Shown here: piece by piece, positions 6,996-12,681 of the stretch
Layout: each line of letters opens with the position of its first letter
Position numbering within the stretch: position 1 is the first letter of the stretch
Source: Oscillospiraceae bacterium
GTDB lineage: Bacteria; Bacillota_A; Clostridia; Oscillospirales; JAAYXM01
Length of the DNA stretch: 13,734 nucleotides
Reading direction: 5' to 3'
Assembly (NCBI GenBank): GCA_017408185.1
Contig: JAFQVE010000617.1
Location: 1 to 13,734, forward strand
Made by a program: the position numbers and the translations under genes
The notes under the pieces: generated by a model
Seen by the model: the letters and a program-made list of their open reading frames with translations, nothing else
What the model was told of the DNA's origin: nothing
Databases searched by the model: none

Positions 6996-8021
6996 TTACA
7001 TCAGTCCCATACACCAAATCACAGCAAGTGCTGTCAATGTTACCAGCGTATCAATGGTTATACCATAGAGCATTGGAGCAAACCCTGCTTTCTTAAAGTC
7101 AGTAATACTGGTTCCAAGACCAATAGCAGCAAGTGCTGTTACCATTAGAAATTTACTTGCACCTTTCATAATGTTGGATATTTCTAAAGGAATAAATCCA
7201 ACACTGTTTGCAATCGCCAATGCCAAAAAACCGCCAATGAACCATGGAATAATTTTTAGGATATTTACCTTTTTGCTGCCGCTTTCTGCTTGCAACTCTT
7301 TTTGTTTTATGCGAGTACCAATGTATGCAAATACTAGCACAGTGGGGATTATTGCAATGGTACGAGTGAGCTTAACCATTGTTGCAAAGTCGCCTGCAAT
7401 CTCAGAAAAAGCATATCCTGAGGCAACCACACTGGCTGTATCATTTACAGATGTTCCTGCCCAAATGCCATAGGCGATATCAGACATTCCCAAAAGCTTG
7501 CCCATAATTGGGTATACTGCAATCATAACCATATCAAAAAGGAATGTGGAAGATAAAGCAAAAGCTATATCTTTGTCATCAGCGTCAATAACAGGCGCAA
7601 TAGCCGCCACAGCGCTGCCGCCACATATTCCGGTTCCTGCCGAAATCAGATTGCTTAATTTCCAATTAAGGCGAAATAGTTTACGGATAAAGTACCCTCC
7701 GCCAAAGCACATGGCAAAAGTAAAGATCATCACAAAAAAGGTCATTTTGCCAACAGACATAATCGTACTGATAGAAAGAGATGCACCAAGTAATATGATG
7801 GCTGTTTTTAAAATCCTTTTGGATGTAAATTTGAGTGCCGGCTTTATCCAATCCGGATGGAAAAAGCTATTAATTATAGTTCCCATAAACAGTGCAATTA
7901 TGGAAGAACCCAGCAGTTCCCCGGGAATTAACCTCTCAAGCATAATAGCCAGAATTGCGACAACTACACAAATAGTAATACCCAAGATGAATATACCTCG
8001 TTTTTTCATTTTGTTATCCAT
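6996..8021 (-). CDS. YeiH-family (UPF0324) putative sulfate exporter / membrane transporter
   Basis: The 341-aa polytopic membrane protein has about ten hydrophobic segments from residue ~8 to the C terminus. It carries family landmarks of the YeiH/PSE group (PF03601): LLGASLSI, a glycine-rich TGICGGSAVAAIAPVI after the fourth segment, WAGTSVNDTASVVASG in the middle, and KFLMVTALAAIGLGTSI near the end. Some members are proposed sulfate or organosulfur exporters; substrate evidence is thin across the family. An in-frame ATG 15 nt earlier exists, but its bases overlap the GGAGG ribosome site (8030-8034), so the ATG at 8019-8021, 8 nt after that site, is the better start. The gene is visibly AT-richer than its neighbours in parts (17 G/C of 60 at 7141-7200) and sits alone between hprK and a palindromic element, consistent with separate acquisition. 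Confidence 0.88.
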   Translation of the reverse strand: MDNKMKKRGIFILGITICVVVAILAIMLERLIPGELLGSSIIALFMGTIINSFFHPDWIKPALKFTSKRILKTAIILLGASLSISTIMSVGKMTFFVMIFTFAMCFGGGYFIRKLFRLNWKLSNLISAGTGICGGSAVAAIAPVIDADDKDIAFALSSTFLFDMVMIAVYPIMGKLLGMSDIAYGIWAGTSVNDTASVVASGYAFSEIAGDFATMVKLTRTIAIIPTVLVFAYIGTRIKQKELQAESGSKKVNILKIIPWFIGGFLALAIANSVGFIPLEISNIMKGASKFLMVTALAAIGLGTSITDFKKAGFAPMLYGITIDTLVTLTALAVIWCMGLM

Positions 8022-8122
8022 ATGTATAACCTCCATAAAGTGTTTTGTTTTTCTACAAATTTCAACAGATCTTCGTTAAGCCCCGGAATACGCCCCAACA
8101 AATTCTTTGCTTCAAGAATCAT
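8006..8122 (-). pseudogene. Possible short ORF or gene remnant ahead of the YeiH gene
   Basis: A 38-codon reading frame starts at ATG 8120-8122 and runs through the transporter's ribosome site and start, ending at 8006. It reads MILEAKNLLGRIPGLNEDLL, then KFVEKQNTLW and a short tail. The amphipathic, charged composition looks protein-like and not random, and the frame stays open upstream to a TAA close to the 8161-8265 palindromic element. No good ribosome site precedes the ATG. It may be the 3' end of a gene broken near the element, or a coupled leader; I could not assign a family. Confidence 0.2.
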
Positions 8123-8160
8123 AAATATTAGGTCATCGCGATATTTTTGTTATTACAAAA

Positions 8161-8265
8161 TCGATATGATATAAATCTCGTTGCCGCAAGGCAACATATC
8201 GAGTGCGTTAGCACATATCGAGTCATTTATGACATATCGAAAATCTCGCAGGAGATTTATATCGA
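8161..8265. repeat. 105-bp palindromic element: four hairpins with ATATCGA spacers
   Basis: The heptamer ATATCGA occurs four times, at 8196, 8215, 8234 and 8259, each straight after a hairpin. The hairpins are GTTGCC/GGCAAC with loop GCAA (8180-8195), GTGC/GCAC with loop GTTA (8203-8214), GTCA/TGAC with loop TTTA (8222-8233) and AAATCTC/GAGATTT with loop GCAG (8241-8258). All four can be drawn with tetraloops. The left end TCGATAT (8161-8167) is the reverse complement of the last heptamer, and AAATCTC at 8173-8179 can also pair with GAGATTT at 8252-8258, closing the whole element. The two ends differ only by a tandem GATAT in the left arm. The remaining flanks (8022-8160, 8266-8359) hold a 7-bp dyad TTTCAAG/CTTGAAA at 8269-8287 and no convincing gene. 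Confidence 0.8.
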
Positions 8266-8359
8266 CGGTTTCAAGCTTTTCTTGAAATCATTATATCATA
8301 AATATCTTTTCTGTTCAAGAAAAAACAGAGAAGCGAAGCTTTGAAATTTTCCGAAAACA

Positions 8360-8734
8360 TCACCGGACATCCGTTTTTCGCACAGCTCGCAGAAGCTCAG
8401 AAATCCCCACCGCAATAAGAAAACCGCCGAATATTCTCCGCAGAACGGACGTGTCAATTCCGGCGGCAAAAAACGCCGCAAAAACGGTTACCGGCACCCC
8501 TGCAACCGTAGCGAAAATCACCGCACGCCACAACACGCGCCGATTTTTTATGTGCGACACAAGTGCACACACAGCACTCGGCAAAAAATAAAGGAGATTT
8601 ATCCCCTGCGCGGCAAGCTGGTCCGACCCCCGCGCCATTGTAAGCCAGAGAATAAGCAACGTCCCGCCGCCGATGCCGAAACCCGTTATGACGCCGGTAA
8701 CCGCACCGGCAAGCGTATCAAGAAAAAACTGCAT
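8360..8734 (-). CDS. TauE/SafE family permease, half-length subunit 2
   Basis: The 124-aa integral membrane protein has four hydrophobic segments and the glycine-rich GFGIGGGTLLILW motif near its N terminus, typical of one half of TauE/SafE (PF01925) anion permeases. Full-length relatives have two such halves in one ~250-aa chain. An upstream TTG at 8750-8752 could extend the protein by six residues, but GGTGAT ahead of the ATG at 8732-8734 matches the 3' end of 16S rRNA, so the ATG is preferred. It lies 30 nt after a sister half and almost certainly pairs with it. The presumed substrate class (sulfite, sulfoacetate or other small anions) comes from the family and is not shown here. Beyond the stop, a weak AAGC/GCTT stem and six T residues on the minus strand (8341-8320) may end the operon. 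Confidence 0.85.
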   Translation of the reverse strand: MQFFLDTLAGAVTGVITGFGIGGGTLLILWLTMARGSDQLAAQGINLLYFLPSAVCALVSHIKNRRVLWRAVIFATVAGVPVTVFAAFFAAGIDTSVLRRIFGGFLIAVGISELLRAVRKTDVR

Positions 8735-8764
8735 ACAAATCACCGTTCCCAAGCCAAGAGAATA

Positions 8765-9124
8765 TTAAAGTAAAAAAAGAGAGCGCACACCGCCGTATAT
8801 TATCAGCAAAGCAAACGCGATATGAAGAAAGCGCGCACTGACGCGCCTGAAAATTTTCCCGCCAACCGTCCCGCCGATAAGCCCGCCGATGAGATAGGGA
8901 AGGGCAACGCCAAAATCAACGCTCCCTTTTATCAGATATATTATTACCGACACAACAGAGAGCGGTAGAATAACCGCAAGCGACGTTGCAAACGCAGTTT
9001 TGTCCTCCATCTTTATCCATCGCGTAAACAGCGGAACAAGCACCATTCCCCCGCCCGCACCGAAAAATCCGTTTGCGATGCCGGCAAGCGCACCGCACAT
9101 AGCATATTTCATACCGTCGGACAT
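8765..9124 (-). CDS. TauE/SafE family permease, half-length subunit 1
   Basis: The 119-aa membrane protein has four predicted transmembrane segments, beginning with CGALAGIANGFFGAGGGMVLVPLF, which carries the conserved G-x-G-G-G motif of the TauE/SafE half-domain, and a later GGLIGGTVGGKIF. It is the same length and topology as the next gene, so two separate genes encode what is usually one protein. Two starts are possible. ATG 9128-9130 overlaps the upstream stop as ATGA, but AAGGA lies only 1 nt from it; ATG 9122-9124 is 7 nt from that AAGGA and is preferred. The coupling to the upstream exported Ig-like protein suggests the three products act together at the membrane. Confidence 0.86.
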   Translation of the reverse strand: MSDGMKYAMCGALAGIANGFFGAGGGMVLVPLFTRWIKMEDKTAFATSLAVILPLSVVSVIIYLIKGSVDFGVALPYLIGGLIGGTVGGKIFRRVSARFLHIAFALLIIYGGVRSLFLL

Positions 9125-9126
9125 CT

Positions 9127-9669
9127 TCATTTCCTTTTAACCCCCTTATTATTTATAATGTAGAAAACCGAGCCGAAACAAAGAACTGCCCCCAGCGTTA
9201 TCAGCACCCGCACCACCGTGCGATACATCTTTAACGGCGCTTCGCTTTTCGTATGGGATTTTCCCTCATACTCAAACGAACGAACAAGAACCTCCGGAGA
9301 TTTCTGTACCGACACGGGAATGTTCACTGTTACTCCGCCACAGGAAACAGAAAGATTATCTTCTCCTTCAGAGGCAGCGAGTATCGCACAGGTTCTTCCG
9401 CGCGGATAAATCTGTGCAACTCCGTTATTTTCCGAAAGGTGCCACGAAACCTCCGCGCCCTGTGAGTTGTCCGGAGCAATATCGACATATATCTCCTCTG
9501 CATCTCCCGCAAAAAGCACAATCTTCAATGTGCTCGGCAAAAGCTGTATCTCTGCACTTTCCGGAGCCTGCAGCGGAGTGTTGTTGAGATAAAAATCCTC
9601 GGGAACCCACGCGTGTGCACACAACACGGCAAGACGGAAAACCGCAACCGCAATAACCGTTCTCTTCAC
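9127..9669 (-). CDS. Exported, C-terminally membrane-anchored protein with an Ig-like region
   Basis: The 180-aa product begins MKRTVIAVAVFRLAVLCAHA, a basic N terminus and hydrophobic core that fit a signal peptide. The middle (about 40-125) is beta-rich with the rhythm of a bacterial Ig-like (BIG2-type) domain: LPSTLKIVLFAGDAEEIYV, VSWHLSENNGVAQI, then CAILAASEGEDNLSVSC. A hydrophobic stretch near 150-172 (VLITLGAVLCFGSVFYII) is followed by a basic KGVKRK tail, as in a C-terminal membrane anchor. A longer GTG start at 9697-9699 has no ribosome site; the GTG at 9667-9669 follows AAGGGTGG at suitable spacing and begins exactly at the signal peptide. It heads an operon with two half TauE/SafE permeases. 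The domain call is from pattern only; its role might be a surface-exposed partner of the permease. Confidence 0.7.
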   Translation of the reverse strand: MKRTVIAVAVFRLAVLCAHAWVPEDFYLNNTPLQAPESAEIQLLPSTLKIVLFAGDAEEIYVDIAPDNSQGAEVSWHLSENNGVAQIYPRGRTCAILAASEGEDNLSVSCGGVTVNIPVSVQKSPEVLVRSFEYEGKSHTKSEAPLKMYRTVVRVLITLGAVLCFGSVFYIINNKGVKRK

Positions 9670-9711
9670 AAAACCACCCTTTTGTGCATATTCTTCCACA
9701 TCGCGGCATAT

Positions 9712-9740
9712 TTTAAACGCCCGAAAAGAAATACTTGTAA
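9712..9740 (-). promoter_or_regulatory. Candidate promoter for the Ig-like/TauE operon
   Basis: On the minus strand TTACAA (9740-9735) and TTTAAA (9717-9712) are separated by 17 nt, about 40 nt upstream of the GTG. Its -35 is the same six bases as the -35 of the divergent thioredoxin promoter. The -10 is only 4/6 consensus. Confidence 0.3.
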
Positions 9741-9763
9741 GTACCGTTTTTTTGTGTTATACT
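9735..9763 (+). promoter_or_regulatory. Sigma-A promoter for the trxA operon
   Basis: TTGTAA (9735-9740), a 17-nt spacer and TATACT (9758-9763) form a strong match, with an extended -10 TG at 9755-9756. Transcription would start near 9770, leaving a leader of about 60 nt with an AAAAGGAG ribosome site before trxA. Confidence 0.7.
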
Positions 9764-9831
9764 AAAATAAATATTGGTAATAATCAGAACTGAAGCAAAA
9801 TCTTTCGTTTTATGAAAAGGAGAAATGAATT

Positions 9832-10158
9832 ATGTCAAACGCAGCAGCTCTTACAGCTTCAAGCTTCGATGAGAAAATAACAAACAGCACCGGCGTATGC
9901 CTTGTCGATTTCTGGGCGTCATGGTGTGGTCCGTGCATGATGCTTGCTCCCGTTATCGACGAGCTTGCGGCTGAGTTTTCCGGCCGCGCAGAGGTTTATA
10001 AGGTAAATGTGGATGAAGAGAGCGCTCTCGCCGCAAAGTTCGGCATTATGTCCATCCCGACGGTCATCGTTTTCCGCAACGGAGAGATTTTTGAAAAGTC
10101 TCTCGGCGTTGTTCCGAAGGATAGTCTCTCCGCCATTATTGAAAAAGCACTTAAATAA
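9832..10158 (+). CDS. trxA: Thioredoxin
   Basis: The 108-aa protein is a cytosolic thioredoxin that reduces protein disulfides, recycled by thioredoxin reductase. The canonical fold signature is complete: LVDFWASWCGPCMMLAPVIDELA, with the CGPC redox pair at about residues 33-36, the cis-proline loop MSIPTVIVFRNGE at about 75-87, and the VNVDEE strand. Length is exactly the usual. An AAAAGGAG site 8-10 nt upstream fixes the ATG. It is the first gene of a likely operon with a DivIVA-like gene and a fumarase-type subunit. No thioredoxin reductase lies in the window. Confidence 0.95.
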   Translation: MSNAAALTASSFDEKITNSTGVCLVDFWASWCGPCMMLAPVIDELAAEFSGRAEVYKVNVDEESALAAKFGIMSIPTVIVFRNGEIFEKSLGVVPKDSLSAIIEKALK

Positions 10159-10185
10159 TATACTGTTGCTGTGGGGGTAACCGAA

Positions 10186-10911
10186 ATGGATTTTACACAG
10201 AAAAAAGGTTTTAAAAAAGCAATCTTCGGCGGTTTTTCGAAAGCCGATGTAAACAGCTATCTCGCAGAAACCGTCTTAAAGTATACCTCGGAGCTTGAGG
10301 ACGCGGAAAAAAAGCTTTCGGAAAAAACAGAGGAATGCACTTCTCTCGCCGCTCTTCTCCGTGATGCGGAAGCTAAAATCGCCGAGCTTACAAAAATAAG
10401 CGAGGAGGCAGCACAGCTTCGCGAAAAACACGCTGTGCTTGTTACAGAGCACGAGCTTACCGCAGCAAAGCTTTCGGAAAAAAGCGCCGAAGCTGAGATG
10501 CTTGCAGAGCAGGTTTCCGTGCTTTCCGCAGTTGAAGCGGAGTATTCCGCACGAAAAACAGAGCTGGCCGACATTGAAATTTCAGCGCGCGCACGCGCAG
10601 GCGAGATAATTGCAGAAGCAGATGCAGAGGCAGATGCCCGCCGCCGTCAGCTTGACGATGAGCTTGCTCTTCGCCGGCGCGACTTTGATGAGCGCCGCGA
10701 AGCCGCTTTCCGCGAGGTGGGCGATACCGCCGCAGGCGTTTCGCGCATTGTGGATTCTCTCCGCCTTGAGGTTGAGAGCATGGAGGGACGTATAACCCGC
10801 ATTGCCGACTCGGTCCGCAACAACGTAACATCCCTTGCCGATGCAGTCTGCGATGCACAGGACAAGGTATCAAACATCAGAGCTCGCATTCTCGGCGAAG
10901 ATGAAGATTAG
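10186..10911 (+). CDS. DivIVA-like coiled-coil protein
   Basis: The 241-aa product starts with KKGFKKAIFGGFSKADVNSYL (residues 6-26), which resembles the N-terminal DivIVA membrane-targeting/dimerisation motif (F-x-G-F-x-x-x-D-V-x-x-Y-L). From about residue 30 to 130 and again 140-200 it is a long Ala/Glu/Lys-rich coiled coil with heptad character, for example RARAGEIIAEADAEADARRR. DivIVA relatives mark curved membranes at poles and septa and recruit division, segregation or envelope enzymes. The ORF can extend to a GTG at 10171, but GGGGGTAA sits 6 nt before the ATG at 10186, so the ATG is chosen. It lies 27 nt after trxA and 15 nt before the fumarase-type gene. It is not the sep/ylm cluster divIVA, so it may be a paralogue. 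Confidence 0.72.
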   Translation: MDFTQKKGFKKAIFGGFSKADVNSYLAETVLKYTSELEDAEKKLSEKTEECTSLAALLRDAEAKIAELTKISEEAAQLREKHAVLVTEHELTAAKLSEKSAEAEMLAEQVSVLSAVEAEYSARKTELADIEISARARAGEIIAEADAEADARRRQLDDELALRRRDFDERREAAFREVGDTAAGVSRIVDSLRLEVESMEGRITRIADSVRNNVTSLADAVCDAQDKVSNIRARILGEDED

Positions 10912-10926
10912 AGAGGAAATAACAAC

Positions 10927-11481
10927 GTGGCTACCATTAATGTTTTGACAGATGAATTAAAAGCAGTTATCCCGACACTTCGGGCAGGAGATTCGGTTCT
11001 GCTTTCCGGAACGATTTACACCGCACGCGATGCGGCGCATAAGCGACTTTTTGCGCTCCTTGACGAAGGCAAGGAGCTTCCGTTTGAGCTTTCAGGAGCA
11101 ATTATCTATTATGCAGGTCCCACCCCCGGCAAGAACGGCGCACCCGTTGGTGCATGCGGTCCCACAACGAGCAGCCGTATGGACGGCTTTGCTCCGCGCC
11201 TTTTAGACCTCGGTCTTTCCGCCATGATAGGAAAAGGGGAGAGAGATGAGGCTGTCTGCGATGCAATAGTCCGCAACGGTGCAGTTTACCTCTGCGCTGT
11301 CGGCGGTGCAGGCGCACTGGTTGCAAAATCAATAAAGACTGCCGATGTCATTGCTTTTCCCGAACTCGGGTGTGAGTCTATAAAGCGTATGACGGTAGAA
11401 AATCTCCCGTGTACCGTTGCGATTGATTCTGTCGGCGGAAACCTTTTCCTCACAGAACGCGAAAAATACAAGCAAGACTAA
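10927..11481 (+). CDS. Class I fumarase / tartrate dehydratase type beta subunit
   Basis: The 184-aa protein matches the beta subunit (C-terminal domain) of Fe-S hydro-lyases such as class I fumarase and L-tartrate dehydratase. Visible family phrases are LRAGDSVLLSGTIYTARDAAHKR near the start, YYAGPTP, GACGPTTSSRMDGF, MIGKG, VGGAGALVAKSIK and FPELGCESIKRMTVENLP. Reaction by family: reversible hydration of fumarate to L-malate, with the 4Fe-4S cluster carried by the alpha subunit. The start is GTG with GAGAGGAAAT ahead of it. The alpha subunit normally lies immediately upstream; here the upstream gene is the DivIVA-like one, and no alpha gene is in the window. The partner may be elsewhere or the enzyme may have another role. 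Confidence 0.88.
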   Translation: MATINVLTDELKAVIPTLRAGDSVLLSGTIYTARDAAHKRLFALLDEGKELPFELSGAIIYYAGPTPGKNGAPVGACGPTTSSRMDGFAPRLLDLGLSAMIGKGERDEAVCDAIVRNGAVYLCAVGGAGALVAKSIKTADVIAFPELGCESIKRMTVENLPCTVAIDSVGGNLFLTEREKYKQD

Positions 11482-11494
11482 ATAAAAGACTGCA

Positions 11495-11520
11495 ACACCC
11501 ACACCTTCCGGTGTGGGTGT
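11495..11520 (+). terminator. Strong hairpin after the fumarase-type gene
   Basis: An 11-bp perfect stem has arms ACACCCACACC (11495-11505) and GGTGTGGGTGT (11510-11520) with a TTCC tetraloop, 13 nt after the stop. No T-run follows on the + strand; on the minus strand CTTTTATTT follows a few bases later, so it may act in either direction between two convergent transcripts. Confidence 0.6.
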
Positions 11521-11536
11521 AACTATACAATATCGC

Positions 11537-11565
11537 AAAATGCCTCCGCCATTTGGCGGAGGCAT
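11537..11565 (-). terminator. Rho-independent terminator of spo0A
   Basis: An 11-bp stem with arms ATGCCTCCGCC (11540-11550) and GGCGGAGGCAT (11555-11565), loop ATTT, lies 8 nt past the spo0A stop. On the minus strand it is followed by TTTTGCG, a short T-tract. Confidence 0.65.
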
Positions 11566-11573
11566 TGCTGTAT

Positions 11574-12356
11574 TCACACGGCTACCTGCTGTTTCAATTC
11601 AAGATTAAGCTTGTCCGCAATCATTGCTATAAACTCGGAATTTGTCGGTTTTCCCTTAGTGTTCGATACAGTATAGCCGAAAAATCGGTTGAGCGTATCT
11701 ATATCTCCGCGGTTCCACGCCGTTTCTATCGCGTGACGTATTGCGCGTTCAACGCGCGAGGGCGTCGTTTCAAACTTTCGGGCTACTGCGGGATAAAGAA
11801 TTTTTGTTATTGAATTTATAATGTCTATATCATTCACGGCAAGCACTATTGCCTCCCGAAGATAGTGATATCCCTTTATATGTGCCGGAACGCCTATCTC
11901 GTGGATAATTGACGTCACCATAAGCTCGATGCTTTCCTGCGATGCGGCAGGAAGGTCGGCGCGTCGGTTTATCCCGCGTTCACCGGCAAACATCTTTATT
12001 CTGTCAATGAGCGTGTCTGCGCCAAACGGCTTTACCATAAAATATGTAACGCCAAGCTCTGCCGCGGCGTGGGCAAGCGTCTCACTCGACGTGAGCGAGG
12101 TCATAAAAATAACCGGTTTCTTCTTCATATCCGTTGCGTTTATCGCCTGGACAACCCCAAGCCCGTCCACCGACGGCAGGCTGTTGCTGAGTACCACAAC
12201 ATCCGGAAGCAGCATCCTCACTTTTTCAATTGTCTCTGCACCGTCTCCCGTCTTTCCGACAAGCTCAAACCCGATTCGATTTTCGACCCCTTCCGCAAGC
12301 AACTCCCTGAATTCTTTGTTTTCCTCCGCAATGACAACTTTTATTCTATTTCCCAT
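11574..12356 (-). CDS. spo0A: Spo0A-type response regulator with degenerate receiver
   Basis: Spo0A is the master transcription factor of sporulation and stationary phase. The C-terminal DNA-binding domain is well kept: [20 protein letters not shown] at about 148, [19 protein letters not shown] with the recognition helix and [12 protein letters not shown] near 200-225. The N-terminal receiver fold (about 5-122) is also recognisable, with T86 and K109 (MVKPF) retained. However, the phosphoacceptor Asp is Ser57 ([12 protein letters not shown], where VLDxxMPxxDG is expected), and the acidic Asp-Asp pair is Glu11-Glu12 (IAEEN). Such a protein should not accept phosphate in the standard way. An upstream ATG would add six residues but has no ribosome site; the ATG at 12354-12356 follows AAAGGGATG at 9 nt and gives a normal 260-aa length. 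No spoIVB or recN lies upstream, which is the usual neighbourhood. Confidence 0.93.
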   Translation of the reverse strand: MGNRIKVVIAEENKEFRELLAEGVENRIGFELVGKTGDGAETIEKVRMLLPDVVVLSNSLPSVDGLGVVQAINATDMKKKPVIFMTSLTSSETLAHAAAELGVTYFMVKPFGADTLIDRIKMFAGERGINRRADLPAASQESIELMVTSIIHEIGVPAHIKGYHYLREAIVLAVNDIDIINSITKILYPAVARKFETTPSRVERAIRHAIETAWNRGDIDTLNRFFGYTVSNTKGKPTNSEFIAMIADKLNLELKQQVAV

Positions 12357-12396
12357 TTTTGTCATCCCTTTCATTTTATTTATTTTTTTCTTCGTA

Positions 12397-12425
12397 GCTA
12401 TAATTTACCATATTTTTACAGCCAA
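12397..12425 (-). promoter_or_regulatory. Candidate spo0A promoter
   Basis: On the minus strand TTGGCT (12425-12420), a 17-nt spacer and TATAGC (12402-12397) form a moderate sigma-A match about 40 nt before the spo0A ATG. I see no clear sigma-H promoter. Confidence 0.35.
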
Positions 12426-12460
12426 GGCAATAGCAAAATGGAAAAAAATGGAAATTTTCG

Positions 12461-12468
12461 TTCGACAA
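12461..12468 (-). promoter_or_regulatory. Candidate 0A box upstream of spo0A
   Basis: On the minus strand these bases read TTGTCGAA, an exact match to the Spo0A binding-site core (TGTCGAA). It lies about 105 nt upstream of the spo0A start and about 35 nt upstream of the candidate -35, a plausible place for autoregulation. An 8-mer can occur by chance, so this stays a candidate. Confidence 0.5.
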
Positions 12469-12519
12469 AATATTGCAAAAAGTTATTAAATACAGCATAT
12501 TTTGTGTTTATACAATACC

Positions 12520-12540
12520 TTACTACACATTATGTAGTAA
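12520..12540. promoter_or_regulatory. Perfect dyad in the spo0A upstream region
   Basis: Arms TTACTACA (12520-12527) and TGTAGTAA (12533-12540) flank a 5-nt centre. The AT-rich perfect palindrome has no T-run and looks like an operator; its TACA/TGTA ends loosely resemble BlaI/CopY-type sites, but no such regulator is in the window. The gene-free stretch 12357-12681 otherwise holds only the promoter-like sites listed here. Confidence 0.4.
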
Positions 12541-12624
12541 ATCTTGTCGCTTCCGGGCGAAAAATACCGCTGAAATCCGCTGTCGTTTTAAGGCGTTTTT
12601 GGTAAAAGTTTTGTATTTCTTTTT

Positions 12625-12644
12625 GCTCGCCACGAGCGTATAAT
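12625..12644 (+). promoter_or_regulatory. Consensus -10 with a hairpin just upstream
   Basis: A perfect TATAAT lies at 12639-12644, 38 nt before the ATG at 12682. The -35 is unclear (a weak ATTTCT at 18-nt spacing). A 5-bp dyad GCTCG/CGAGC (12625-12637, centre CCA) fills the spacer directly before the -10, where a regulator could block or an activator compensate for the poor -35. Confidence 0.4.
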
Positions 12645-12681
12645 GAATTTACAGATTATTAAAAAACGAGGTACATATACT

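Noticed and set aside
8161..8265. CRISPR array
   Set aside because: The repeated unit is only 7 bp and the intervening segments are hairpins of 12-18 nt; no cas genes nearby.
8147..8344. Plus-strand 65-codon frame across the palindromic element
   Set aside because: Its sequence is set by the hairpin/ATATCGA structure; there is no ribosome site.
9127..9699. Longer GTG start for the Ig-like protein at 9697-9699
   Set aside because: No ribosome site precedes it, and the GTG at 9667-9669 has one and starts directly at the signal peptide.
10457..10873. Minus-strand frames within the DivIVA-like gene
   Set aside because: They are the antisense of Ala/Glu/Arg-rich coiled-coil codons, which stay open by composition.
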